A stretch of 64,000 nucleotides of DNA from positions 558,001-622,000 of the forward strand of contig NZ_JAAORL010000001.1 of NCBI RefSeq assembly GCF_017696015.1. Reading direction: 5' to 3'. Of the stretch, positions 31,085-39,801 are shown piece by piece (position 1 is the stretch's first letter; each line of letters begins with the position of its first letter). The stretch comes from Prochlorococcus marinus CUG1415 (GTDB taxonomy: Bacteria > Cyanobacteriota > Cyanobacteriia > PCC-6307 > Cyanobiaceae). Below the pieces are notes generated by a model. That model saw nothing but the letters and a program-made list of their open reading frames with translations, ran no database searches and was not told where the DNA came from. Position numbers and translations under genes: made by a program.

Positions 31085-31813
31085 ATTAACCTTACTTATT
31101 ATCACGTTGCAAAGGATGTTCCAGAATTCAGTCCAGATATTGCAGTTGTCATTGATGTTTTAAGAGCTACAACCACAATTTCTTGGGCTTTAAACAATGG
31201 AGCCGACTCAGTACAAGTTTTTGCTGATTTAGATCTATTGAAAGAATCTGCAATTAAGTGGAAACCTGACGAGAGATTAATGCTCGGAGAGAGAGGTGGA
31301 AAGAAGCTTGAGGGCTTTGACTTAGGAAATTCTCCTTTATCAGTTACTAAAAAAGTTGTTAATGGTAAAAGACTTTTTATGAGTACTACTAATGGGACTA
31401 AATCATTGAAAAAAGTTCAAAATGCAAATCATTTATTTGCTATGGGGCTCCCAAATAGGAAAGCAGTTGCCGAAAAAATCATTACATTAAATAAAGAAAA
31501 TGTTTTAATACTTGGTAGTGGTTGGGAAGGCTCATATTCTCTTGAGGATTCTTTGGCTGCAGGTGCTTTGGCCTCATACTTGCAACAGAACTGTGATTTT
31601 GAAATTAATATTATGAATGACGAATTGCAGGCCGCTTTGGCACTATGGGATTTTTGGAAAAATGATATTTTGAAATGTTTAAAAACAGCAACCCATGGCA
31701 AAAGATTGACAAGTCTTGGAGATTATGAGGATGATTTTAAATGTTGCTCTGAACTTGATTGCTTAGATATTGTTCCTGCTCAAGTTGAAAGAGGTGTGAT
31801 TCGTGCCTCATGA
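31085..31813 (+). CDS. comB: Probable 2-phosphosulfolactate phosphatase, non-AUG start
   Basis: A ComB-family Mg-dependent phosphatase of about 242 residues. The conserved block DVLRATTT lies at residues 24-31, with MSTTNGTKSL and SGWEGSYSLEDSLAAGAL further on. The first ordinary start codon in frame (TTG 31238) would delete the DVLRATTT block, so translation must begin upstream. The frame opens only at 31070 after a stop, and the sole candidates are CTG 31079, ATC 31082 and ATT 31085. ATT is favoured: AAGGA lies 7 bases ahead and the product then starts MNLTYYHV. In methanogens the enzyme acts in coenzyme M synthesis; in cyanobacteria the role is uncertain. Confidence 0.8.
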   Translation: MNLTYYHVAKDVPEFSPDIAVVIDVLRATTTISWALNNGADSVQVFADLDLLKESAIKWKPDERLMLGERGGKKLEGFDLGNSPLSVTKKVVNGKRLFMSTTNGTKSLKKVQNANHLFAMGLPNRKAVAEKIITLNKENVLILGSGWEGSYSLEDSLAAGALASYLQQNCDFEINIMNDELQAALALWDFWKNDILKCLKTATHGKRLTSLGDYEDDFKCCSELDCLDIVPAQVERGVIRAS

Positions 31814-31843
31814 TTTACGAATTGTTTCTATAGGAGTTAAGCC

Positions 31844-32671
31844 TTGACTGATTTTTTGGTAGCTGCATTGCAAATTACAAGTACTTCTAATGTTGAAGCA
31901 AATTTTGCTGAGGCTGAAGAGCAGATAGAATTAGCTTCTAGAAGAGGTGCTGAGTTAATAGGATTGCCTGAGAATTTTGCTTTTTTAGGAGAAGATGATG
32001 CAAAACTTAGATTGGCTTATGAATTGTCAACGAAGTGTGCAAATTTCCTAAAAACCATGTCACAAAGATATCAAGTATTTCTTTTGGGAGGGGGGTATCC
32101 TGTTCCTGCTGGTAATGACAGTCATATTTTTAATAGGTCAGCACTATTTGGGAAGGATGGACAGATTTTGGCAAAATACGACAAAATTCATTTATTTGAT
32201 GTTGATTTGCCAGATGGAAATTTATATAAGGAATCATCTACTATCTTATCTGGAGAAGAATATCCACCTGTTGTAGATGTCCCAGGTTTATGCAAAGTGG
32301 GATTGTCGATTTGTTACGATGTTAGATTTCCTGAACTTTATAGATATTTGTCTTCAAATGGTGCAGAGCTAATTATGATCCCCGCAGCTTTTACAGCATT
32401 TACTGGAAAAGATCATTGGCAAATCCTATTACAAGCAAGAGCTATTGAGAATACAGCATATGTAGTTGCTCCAGCTCAAACTGGGATTCATTATGGGAGA
32501 AGGCAAAGTCATGGCCATGCAATGGTAATTGACCCATGGGGAACAGTTTTGTCTGATGCTGGAATAACTCAGGGAGCGGCAATAGCACCTGCTGATAAAG
32601 AAAGAGTAAAGAAAATTAGGGAGCAGATGCCAAGCCTTAAGCATAGAAAAAACAAATTGTTTTCAAACTAA
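31844..32671 (+). CDS. Nitrilase-family carbon-nitrogen hydrolase
   Basis: A 275-residue member of the nitrilase superfamily, closest in pattern to Nit1/Nit2-type deaminated-glutathione or omega-amidases. The catalytic triad is visible: Glu43 in LPENFAF, Lys114 in KYDKIHLFDVD and Cys157 in SICYDVRFPELYR. The sequence HLFDVDLPDG and RAIENTAYVVAPAQTG also fit this branch. It likely starts at TTG 31844, 30 bases after comB, and overlaps the next gene by one base at its stop. The exact amide substrate cannot be told from sequence. Confidence 0.9.
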   Translation: MTDFLVAALQITSTSNVEANFAEAEEQIELASRRGAELIGLPENFAFLGEDDAKLRLAYELSTKCANFLKTMSQRYQVFLLGGGYPVPAGNDSHIFNRSALFGKDGQILAKYDKIHLFDVDLPDGNLYKESSTILSGEEYPPVVDVPGLCKVGLSICYDVRFPELYRYLSSNGAELIMIPAAFTAFTGKDHWQILLQARAIENTAYVVAPAQTGIHYGRRQSHGHAMVIDPWGTVLSDAGITQGAAIAPADKERVKKIREQMPSLKHRKNKLFSN

Positions 32672-33756
32672 TGATGAAGTTTTTAAATAATAAGCTTTTT
32701 CGTTATTTATCTATTTTTTTATTTTTAAATTCTGTAATTCTTCCAGTTAAATCTTCAAGTGCTCTGGCGGCATGGGCATTAAAAAAAAATGGGGTTTTAG
32801 AATTAAGAACTAAATCAAATACGAATTTAAAAGCATACTTTCAGAAGGCTAACAAAATATATGGCGATAGATTCTGGGTAGATTTCCCCGGAGAATTAAA
32901 AAGTCCCAGAACAATAAAAGGTAATGGTCCTATAAAAGAAATTAGATTAGGTAAACCAAATAATGGTAAAACAAGATTAGTAATTGAATTTAAAGAGAAA
33001 ACTTATTTGAAACCTTTGACTTGGCAAATGGTTGGCTTAGATCAAAATAGGTGGAGAATAAAACTATTTTCTCCAAAATTTTCATTTAGGGATATTGGTG
33101 AAGGCGTAATTGAAAAAAGAATAAGAAATATTAAAGCAAATCCAAACTCAAGTTATATGAGAAAAAAGGTTCCTGATTCCTTGCAATTGCCAGACATAAT
33201 ACATAACAAATTTTCGGTTGTTATCGATCCAGGGCACGGAGGCCCTGATCCCGGAGCGATAGGTATTGGAGGTATAAGGGAAACAGATGTTGTACTTGAG
33301 GTTGCCAAAATAGTTAAAAAGTTCCTATCTGAGAAGGGTGTCAAAGTAAGATTAACTAGAACAAATGAAGTTGATTTGGATTTACCTCCAAGAGTTTCCT
33401 TCGCTAATAATACAGATGCGGATATCTTTGTAAGCATTCATGCAAATGCCTCAAGAGGGAAAAGAAGAGATATTAATGGGTTAGAAACTTTTTACTTTAG
33501 AGGCTGGAGAGGTAGGTTACTCGCTAAAAGAATCCAAAAACAAATTCTTAGAGTTTCCCCTGGAAGTCCTGATCGAGGAGTTAAACAAGGTAGATTTTAC
33601 GTAATTAAAAATACTAGGATGCCTGCAGTTCTTGTGGAAATTGGTTTTTTAACAGGAAGATTAGATGCAAGAAGATTAGAAAAAACTACACATCGTAAAA
33701 GATTAGCTTATGCAATCTCAAAAGGTATCCTTGAATATCTTTCTAAAGCAGGGTGA
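32671..33756 (+). CDS. amiC: N-acetylmuramoyl-L-alanine amidase with AMIN domain
   Basis: A periplasmic zinc amidase that cuts peptide stems from peptidoglycan during cell division. A signal peptide spans about residues 1-30. An AMIN domain follows (about 35-130, with WVDFPGEL and TRLVIEFKEKTYL). The Amidase_3 domain starts near residue 180, with zinc ligands in DPGHGG, the Glu in IRETDVV, the His in SIHANAS and the catalytic Glu in VLVEIGFLT. The total of 361 residues is complete. The start overlaps the preceding stop by one base, and the stop overlaps the murI start by four, indicating tight coupling. Confidence 0.93.
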   Translation: MMKFLNNKLFRYLSIFLFLNSVILPVKSSSALAAWALKKNGVLELRTKSNTNLKAYFQKANKIYGDRFWVDFPGELKSPRTIKGNGPIKEIRLGKPNNGKTRLVIEFKEKTYLKPLTWQMVGLDQNRWRIKLFSPKFSFRDIGEGVIEKRIRNIKANPNSSYMRKKVPDSLQLPDIIHNKFSVVIDPGHGGPDPGAIGIGGIRETDVVLEVAKIVKKFLSEKGVKVRLTRTNEVDLDLPPRVSFANNTDADIFVSIHANASRGKRRDINGLETFYFRGWRGRLLAKRIQKQILRVSPGSPDRGVKQGRFYVIKNTRMPAVLVEIGFLTGRLDARRLEKTTHRKRLAYAISKGILEYLSKAG

Positions 33757-34547
33757 AACTAAAAATAGGTATATTTGACAGTGGCATAGGTGGTTTTACT
33801 ATCCTTAATTCTTTATTGAAAACACGTAAAGATGTTGAAGTTTTTTATTTAGCTGATACAAAAAGAATCCCTTTTGGCAAAAAAAAATTTAAAGAGATAA
33901 GATCAATCGCTAAAGAGATTTGCCTCTTTTTTGAAGATAAGAATTTGGATGCACTTTTAATAGCGTGTAACACTACAAATGCGTGTGCACTTGATATCCT
34001 AGAAAATAACTTAAGAGTCCCTTGTTTTGACCTTATAAACTCAGTATCGGAAATAGTTGACAAACAAATAATTGGGATCTTGGCAACAGAAGCAACAGTT
34101 AGATCATCATATTACAAAAACGCTATAAGTTCTAAAAAAGAGAATTCAAGAATATTTCAGCAGGAATGCCCCGAATTTGTGTCAGAAATTGAAAAAGAAA
34201 AGCTAAATCTTAATAAATTAAATTATCTTTCGGATTTGTATCTAAGACCACTCAAAAAAAACAATATTGAAGAATTAATACTTGGATGTAGCCATTATCC
34301 TTTGATTTATGACATTTTAAGAAAAAAAATAGACTCAAATATAAAAATAATTGACCCATCAGCAGCGTTAATAAAAAAATTTAATGAATCTTTTGCTATT
34401 CTAAAAACGGAACTCTATGAAAGTCTTTCTTACGAAAATGTAGAATTCTTTGTTACTTCAGAAAAAGATGTATTTTGCAAAAAAGTTAAATTTTGGTTTG
34501 AAATTAATAAAGAAATTAGGTTAGTTAACCTCCGAAGCAATGTTTGA
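33753..34547 (+). CDS. murI: Glutamate racemase
   Basis: Makes D-glutamate for peptidoglycan by a two-base mechanism. The catalytic cysteines are Cys72 in ACNTTNA and Cys179 in LGCSHYP, and the N-terminal IFDSGIGG motif holds the first acid. Its 264 residues are normal. Translation begins at GTG 33753, four bases inside the upstream amidase gene (GTGA overlap), consistent with coupled expression of two cell-wall enzymes. The prenyl diphosphate synthase gene follows after 27 bases. Confidence 0.94.
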   Translation: MKLKIGIFDSGIGGFTILNSLLKTRKDVEVFYLADTKRIPFGKKKFKEIRSIAKEICLFFEDKNLDALLIACNTTNACALDILENNLRVPCFDLINSVSEIVDKQIIGILATEATVRSSYYKNAISSKKENSRIFQQECPEFVSEIEKEKLNLNKLNYLSDLYLRPLKKNNIEELILGCSHYPLIYDILRKKIDSNIKIIDPSAALIKKFNESFAILKTELYESLSYENVEFFVTSEKDVFCKKVKFWFEINKEIRLVNLRSNV

Positions 34548-34574
34548 TTCCTTAATATATAAAAGAGGTCAATA

Positions 34575-35546
34575 ATGAACACAGTAACAGAACTACTACA
34601 ACCAGTTGAAAATGATCTTGATGATCTTATTCTTGAACTGAAAAATCTTATAGGAGCTGGTCATCCAATTCTTCAAGCCGCAGCGGAACACCTTTTTAGT
34701 GCTGGGGGTAAAAGACTGAGACCAGGTATAGTCCTCTTAATTTCAAAAGCAATATCCCCTAAATTTAGTCTAACAAGTAAACATAAAAGGCTGGCTGAAA
34801 TTACTGAAATGATTCATACAGCATCATTAGTCCACGATGATGTTGTTGATGAGGCTTCTACAAGAAGGGGTGTTGATACAGTACATAGCAGATTTAATGC
34901 CAGAGTAGCTGTTTTGGCAGGTGATTTTTTATTTGCTCAAGCAAGTTGGCATTTGGCAAATCTTGATAATTTAAATGTAGTTAAATTACTAAGTAGAGTG
35001 ATAATGGATTTAGCTGAAGGTGAAATTAAACAAAATTTAAATAGATTTGATTCAGCCCAATCTTTTCCCAAATACATCAATAAAAGCTATTGTAAAACAG
35101 CATCATTAATAGCAAATAGTTGTAAATCAGCTGGAGTTTTGAGTGATCTTAATGATGAGAAATTAACCTCTTTGTACAATTTTGGCAAAAATATTGGTTT
35201 GGCTTTTCAAGTTGTAGATGACATACTTGATTTTACTGGAAACGATAAAGAACTAGGAAAACCCGCTGTAAGCGATCTTGCTAGTGGATATCTTACTGCA
35301 CCAGTTTTATATGCCTTAGAAGAAAATAAGCAATTATCTGTTCTTATAAACAGAGAACTTGCTGAAAAAGATGATTTAGATGATGCTCTTAATATTATTA
35401 TGAATTCTAAAGCTATCGAAAGTTCCAGAAAACTAGCTGAGGATTTTGCAATGATCTCTAAAGAATCCATAGTCTGGATTCCTGATTCAGACTATAAGAG
35501 AGCGTTGTTAGCTCTACCAGAATTTGTTCTCAGCCGTATTTATTAG
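34575..35546 (+). CDS. sds: Solanesyl diphosphate synthase-type polyprenyl synthetase
   Basis: Trans-prenyltransferase making the long side chain used for plastoquinone. The first aspartate-rich motif is DDVVD at residues 88-92 (LVHDDVVDEA) and the second is DDILD near 215. The GGKRLRP motif at residues 44-50 binds isopentenyl diphosphate. The length of 323 residues and the small residues before the first motif point to a long-chain product (C40-C45) rather than geranylgeranyl diphosphate. An AGAGGTC site precedes the ATG. Confidence 0.88.
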   Translation: MNTVTELLQPVENDLDDLILELKNLIGAGHPILQAAAEHLFSAGGKRLRPGIVLLISKAISPKFSLTSKHKRLAEITEMIHTASLVHDDVVDEASTRRGVDTVHSRFNARVAVLAGDFLFAQASWHLANLDNLNVVKLLSRVIMDLAEGEIKQNLNRFDSAQSFPKYINKSYCKTASLIANSCKSAGVLSDLNDEKLTSLYNFGKNIGLAFQVVDDILDFTGNDKELGKPAVSDLASGYLTAPVLYALEENKQLSVLINRELAEKDDLDDALNIIMNSKAIESSRKLAEDFAMISKESIVWIPDSDYKRALLALPEFVLSRIY

Positions 35547-35638
35547 ATCTAATAAGAAAATTTCCCTGCTAAATTAATATTAAAATTTTTGAAAACCATA
35601 AATTTTTAGACTAAGTTTATTAAGCATAGATTTATTTA

Positions 35639-37621
35639 ATGTCATTAGATAAAAAAAATTCAATCAATAACATCCTCGAAGAAAAGAGAATTTTTCCTCC
35701 TTCAAAAGAATTTTCAGAAAACTCAAATATTAGATCTCAAAAAGAATTACTTGGCCTCAAAAAACAAGCATTAGATAATCCAATTAAATTTTGGGAATCT
35801 TTTGCAAAATCTGAATTAGATTGGTTCGAGCCATTTCAAACTGTGTTAGATAGCGATAATGCTCCATTTTTTAAGTGGTTTAAAGAAGGGAAGCTCAATA
35901 TTACATATAATTGCTTAGATAGACATATAAAGAGAGGACTTGGAGGGAAAACTGCACTGATATGGGAAGGTGAACCAGGAGATAGCAAAAACTATACTTA
36001 TGAAGAACTTCTAAAAGAGGTATGCAAAGCAGCTAATGCATTAAAAGCTATTGGTGTAAAAAAAGGAGATTTGGTATGTATATATATGCCAATGATTCCT
36101 GAGGCCATGTTTGCGATGTTAGCTTGTGCAAGAATCGGAGCGCCGCATTCAGTAGTCTTTGGGGGATTTTCTTCAGAAGCTTTAAAAGATAGATTAATTG
36201 ATGGCAATGCTAAATTTGTTATCACTGCAGATGGTGGCTTTAGAAAAGATAAGGTGATTGAGCTTAAGCAGGCAGTTGATACGGCAATTGAAAGTGGGGC
36301 AGATAAAGTTGTTGAAAAAGTTGTTGTTGTTCAAAGAACTAAAAAAAATATTTCTATGTTTCATGGTAGAGATTTTTGGTGGCATGAATTATTGAAAGAT
36401 CAAAAAGATTGGTGTGAACCAGAGATCATGAATAGCGAAGATAGACTTTTTATTCTTTATACTTCTGGTTCCACTGGAAAACCTAAAGGTGTAGTTCATA
36501 CTACAGGTGGTTATAATCTTTGGACTCATTTGACATTTAAATGGATTTTTGATTTAAAAGATAATGATATTTACTGGTGTACTGCTGATGTTGGTTGGAT
36601 CACAGGCCATAGTTATATAGTTTATGGCCCATTATCCAATGGAGCTACAACTTTAATGTTTGAAGGAGTTCCAAGGCCCTCTAATTTAGGGGCTTTTTGG
36701 GAAATTGTTCAGAAATATAAGGTCTCGATTTTTTATACTGCTCCAACAGCAATAAGAGCATTTATGAAGTCTGGACGTGAAATACCTGATAAATATAATC
36801 TAGATAGTCTTAGACTTTTGGGTACAGTAGGAGAACCAATTAATCCTGAAGCATGGATTTGGTACAAAGATGTTATTGGCAAAAATAAATGTCCCATAGT
36901 TGATACGTGGTGGCAAACTGAAACTGGTGGTGTGATGATAAGTCCTTTGCCTGGAGTTGTTCCGACAAAGCCTGGTTCAGCTACTTTTCCTTTACCCGGA
37001 ATTGAAATTGAAGTCGTCGATAAGAATGGAAATAAAGTAATGGAGAACGAGGGTGGATATTTAATTATTAAGAAGCCTTGGCCAGGAATGATGAGAACAA
37101 TTCATGGAAACTCTGAGAGATACTTAGAGAGTTATTGGGAATATATTTCCTATAAAGGAGAAAAGAATGTTTACTTCGCTGGAGATGGAGCACGTATTGA
37201 TCAAGATGGATATACATGGATTATGGGGAGAGTGGATGATGTTATAAGTGTTTCAGGTCATCGATTAGGAACAATGGAAATAGAATCTGCTTTAGTAAGT
37301 CATAAATCAGTTGCAGAAGCTGCTGTTGTTGGAAGAAGAGATGATCTAAAAGGTGAAGTTATAGTTGCTTTTGTATCTTTAGAGAAAGTTGTGAAAAGTT
37401 CTTCAGAATTAGTAGAAGATTTAAAGAAACATGTTGTTAATGAAATTGGAATTATCGCGAAGCCTGAAAAAATAATAATTTCTGACTCTCTACCGAAAAC
37501 ACGAAGTGGAAAAATTATGAGGAGAATTTTGAGATCTTTGGCTGCTGGAGAAAAAATTAGTGGTGATATAAGTACTCTTGAAGATAGTTCTGTTTTGGAA
37601 AAATTGAAAGAAACATCCTAA
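35639..37621 (+). CDS. acs: Acetyl-CoA synthetase
   Basis: ATP-dependent activation of acetate to acetyl-CoA (AMP-forming). The 660-residue protein has the adenylate loop [12 protein letters not shown], the [10 protein letters not shown] motif, the hinge block with [13 protein letters not shown], and the C-terminal acetylatable lysine region TRSGKIMRR. All domains are full length. A 92-base gap separates it from the prenyl synthase gene. Its stop overlaps the end of the convergent DUF1350 gene by four bases. Confidence 0.96.
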   Translation: MSLDKKNSINNILEEKRIFPPSKEFSENSNIRSQKELLGLKKQALDNPIKFWESFAKSELDWFEPFQTVLDSDNAPFFKWFKEGKLNITYNCLDRHIKRGLGGKTALIWEGEPGDSKNYTYEELLKEVCKAANALKAIGVKKGDLVCIYMPMIPEAMFAMLACARIGAPHSVVFGGFSSEALKDRLIDGNAKFVITADGGFRKDKVIELKQAVDTAIESGADKVVEKVVVVQRTKKNISMFHGRDFWWHELLKDQKDWCEPEIMNSEDRLFILYTSGSTGKPKGVVHTTGGYNLWTHLTFKWIFDLKDNDIYWCTADVGWITGHSYIVYGPLSNGATTLMFEGVPRPSNLGAFWEIVQKYKVSIFYTAPTAIRAFMKSGREIPDKYNLDSLRLLGTVGEPINPEAWIWYKDVIGKNKCPIVDTWWQTETGGVMISPLPGVVPTKPGSATFPLPGIEIEVVDKNGNKVMENEGGYLIIKKPWPGMMRTIHGNSERYLESYWEYISYKGEKNVYFAGDGARIDQDGYTWIMGRVDDVISVSGHRLGTMEIESALVSHKSVAEAAVVGRRDDLKGEVIVAFVSLEKVVKSSSELVEDLKKHVVNEIGIIAKPEKIIISDSLPKTRSGKIMRRILRSLAAGEKISGDISTLEDSSVLEKLKETS

Positions 37622-38340
37622 TTGGATTCATCAATTAAACTGGAAATTTTTTTTATAGTATTTCTTTTGAAATCGTCATCTGCCCAGTCTCCTAGAAAAT
37701 TTTCTCTTAGGCCTGCACTAGCAATAATAGTGTGCGTTCCTTTTAATATTATCCCCTTAGAATTATCTTCTTTTCTTGCTTTAAGACAAGAAAATAATTT
37801 ATCTGTTTGATCTAATTCGTCTAAGTTGAATTTTATTAGGAAGTTATTTTTTTGATTATAAGTTTTTTCAATTATTCGAAAGGTTCTTTCTGGGCTTGGG
37901 CTGAATTCGCTATTGAATTCTAATTTTTGAGCAATCTGCTTCAATAATGGAATCGATTTTTTTGCACTGAAATTATTGAAACTAATTGATATGAACTTTT
38001 CGCAATTTCTTCCTCCATCGGGAGATATTAAATGAAGTTTACAGCCTAAGCTATGACCAATTCTTACTGAAGGAATTGATGCCCCTATTCTTTTAGATAA
38101 GGATGTTCGGCAATTCTTAAAATCCTTCCATGCTTTAATAGCAAGTTGCTGGTGATCAAATTGTGGAGAGTACTTGTATGCATGTACTGCATAATTTTTA
38201 TTTATTAAGCTCTCTATGAATCTTTTATAGGTAAAATCTGGTTTAGAAGCTAGATAACTTCCTCCTATAAATTCTACAATTTTCTTAGGATTTGAAGGCC
38301 AATAACAAAAATTGTTAAATTGATATTTTTTAAAAGTCAT
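37618..38340 (-). CDS. DUF1350 alpha/beta-hydrolase-like protein
   Basis: A 240-residue member of DUF1350, shared by cyanobacteria and chloroplasts, with an alpha/beta-hydrolase look. The N-terminal [25 protein letters not shown] block is diagnostic, and [10 protein letters not shown] places a nucleophile-like serine at residue 97. The C-terminal GDWADD region matches the family end. No signal peptide is visible. The function is unknown; a lipid or ester hydrolase activity would be a guess from the elbow motif. Confidence 0.85.
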   Translation of the reverse strand: MTFKKYQFNNFCYWPSNPKKIVEFIGGSYLASKPDFTYKRFIESLINKNYAVHAYKYSPQFDHQQLAIKAWKDFKNCRTSLSKRIGASIPSVRIGHSLGCKLHLISPDGGRNCEKFISISFNNFSAKKSIPLLKQIAQKLEFNSEFSPSPERTFRIIEKTYNQKNNFLIKFNLDELDQTDKLFSCLKARKEDNSKGIILKGTHTIIASAGLRENFLGDWADDDFKRNTIKKISSLIDESN

Positions 38341-38470
38341 ATTTATAAATTTATTTTTAAATTTAAAAAGGTTTCAGAAGTTATTTTCTAATCAGATTTG
38401 TTTAATTAATATTAATTTAAAAGAAAATTTTATTATATGCGTCAAGATAAATGAAAGTATTTTCATGTAA

Positions 38471-39250
38471 TTGGAACTATTCAACAAAAAAGAATTAAAT
38501 CAATTGAATTTAATTCAGGATCAAATTAATAGCAGCTGTTCTGAAATAAGTGTTATTAATCAAAATAAAAAAATTGAAAAAATTTTAATCCTTGATACTG
38601 AAACAACAGGTTTAGATGAAAATAAAGATGAAGTGATAGAGATAGGTTGTATCTTGTTTGACGTATCTTTTAAATGTGTACTTTCGCAGGTCTCTTTTTT
38701 ATTCCCAGTAAATAATAATGAAGCTGAATATGTAAATGGTATATCTGCAGAAGTAACTAATATCCCTCAACCATGGGAAGATGGATTAAATTTCTTTTTG
38801 AAACTTGTTGATTGTTCGGATTTCATTGTGGCTCATAATGTTGAGTTCGATAAGAAATGGTTTGGGAAAGGAAGATTGCCTAAACTTAATAAAAAATGGA
38901 TATGTAGTTTAGAGGATATTAATTGGTCTTTTCAAAAATCACTAAAAACTAGACCTTCCGTAACTGATCTGGCTTTATCCTTTTCAATACCAGTTTGGAA
39001 TTTACATAGGGCGTTGTCTGATTGCTTTTACATATCTGAGGTTTTCAAAAAATGCGATAATTTAGAGGAACTTTTACTTAAAGCTACTGAACCGAGGTTT
39101 TTATATAAGGCATTGGTTAGTTATGAAGAGAGGTCTTTAGCTAAAAATGCTGGGTTTAGATGGAATAGTCCTGTTCAAGGAGCTTGGTCTAGAAAATTAA
39201 CTACTCATGAGGCACAAAATCTTGATTTTAGAGTAGAGATTTTAAATTAA
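38471..39250 (+). CDS. DnaQ-like 3'-5' exonuclease (DEDDh)
   Basis: A 259-residue protein whose N-terminal two thirds is an exonuclease of the DNA polymerase III epsilon type. The catalytic acids are Asp42 and Glu44 in LDTETTG, Asp127 in AHNVEFDKKW, and the His179/Asp184 pair in HRALSDC, so the DEDDh set is complete. The last 60 residues (KALVSYEERSLAKNAGFRW) form an extra conserved tail not found in E. coli DnaQ. It starts at TTG 38471. It may proofread or work in repair; it is not certain that it is the replicative epsilon subunit. Confidence 0.85.
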   Translation: MELFNKKELNQLNLIQDQINSSCSEISVINQNKKIEKILILDTETTGLDENKDEVIEIGCILFDVSFKCVLSQVSFLFPVNNNEAEYVNGISAEVTNIPQPWEDGLNFFLKLVDCSDFIVAHNVEFDKKWFGKGRLPKLNKKWICSLEDINWSFQKSLKTRPSVTDLALSFSIPVWNLHRALSDCFYISEVFKKCDNLEELLLKATEPRFLYKALVSYEERSLAKNAGFRWNSPVQGAWSRKLTTHEAQNLDFRVEILN

Positions 39251-39280
39251 TATTTAATGAATTTTTGACTAAGAAAATAT

Positions 39281-39745
39281 TTAGTTCATTTTGCATGGCA
39301 TCCATTTATTTCCCATTTTATGTGCCCCAATACATCCGTACTTAGAGGCAGCCTTTTCAGCTTCTGCTTTAGTGCTAAATAGCTCTGAAATCATATGTTC
39401 CTTGTTGGAATTTGAAATTTGTTTGGAATGATTATGATGGTGATTTTGTGAATTAGGTGAATACTCCCATACTCCCATAGTAGTAATACCTGCAGAGATA
39501 ATTCCCATTCCAACTACTGATAAATTGACAATTCCCATTGCTACTGCACCAAAAGAAAATACACCCATTGGAACTACTCCAATACTTATTACTCCCATTG
39601 GTACTATTCCAATTGAAACTATACCAAGTGGTGCTATCCCAAAAGCAATTTTTTTTGGTTTTGTACCACAATGCTGACTCTCTTTATTTTTATTTATTTC
39701 CAATAGTTTTTCTAAATGTATAATTAAAATTGTCTCACAGAACAA
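39281..39745 (-). CDS. Glycine pentarepeat protein with C-terminal DUF3721 domain
   Basis: A 154-residue protein in two parts. Residues 37-96 contain twelve five-residue units of the form [IVA]xx[MIL]G, alternating P-M-G and S-I-G early on, which would suit a compact beta-helix or membrane-associated sheet. A His/Asn linker (about 98-112) leads to a DUF3721-type end with TKAEAEKAASKYGC, GAHKMG and WMPC, holding Cys138 and Cys151, as in picocyanobacterial proteins suspected of metal binding. No signal peptide is evident. It is convergent with the exonuclease gene and divergent from hisS. The function is unknown. Confidence 0.78.
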   Translation of the reverse strand: MFCETILIIHLEKLLEINKNKESQHCGTKPKKIAFGIAPLGIVSIGIVPMGVISIGVVPMGVFSFGAVAMGIVNLSVVGMGIISAGITTMGVWEYSPNSQNHHHNHSKQISNSNKEHMISELFSTKAEAEKAASKYGCIGAHKMGNKWMPCKMN

Positions 39746-39801
39746 CCAATCAAAATTTAATTTTTTTTTAAATTAAAAATTTTGAATTATTTTCTAGAAC
39801 T

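Noticed and set aside
31238-31813. comB as a truncated pseudogene
   Set aside because: The conserved upstream residues are in frame and a promoter and ribosome site precede them, so a non-AUG start is simpler than decay.
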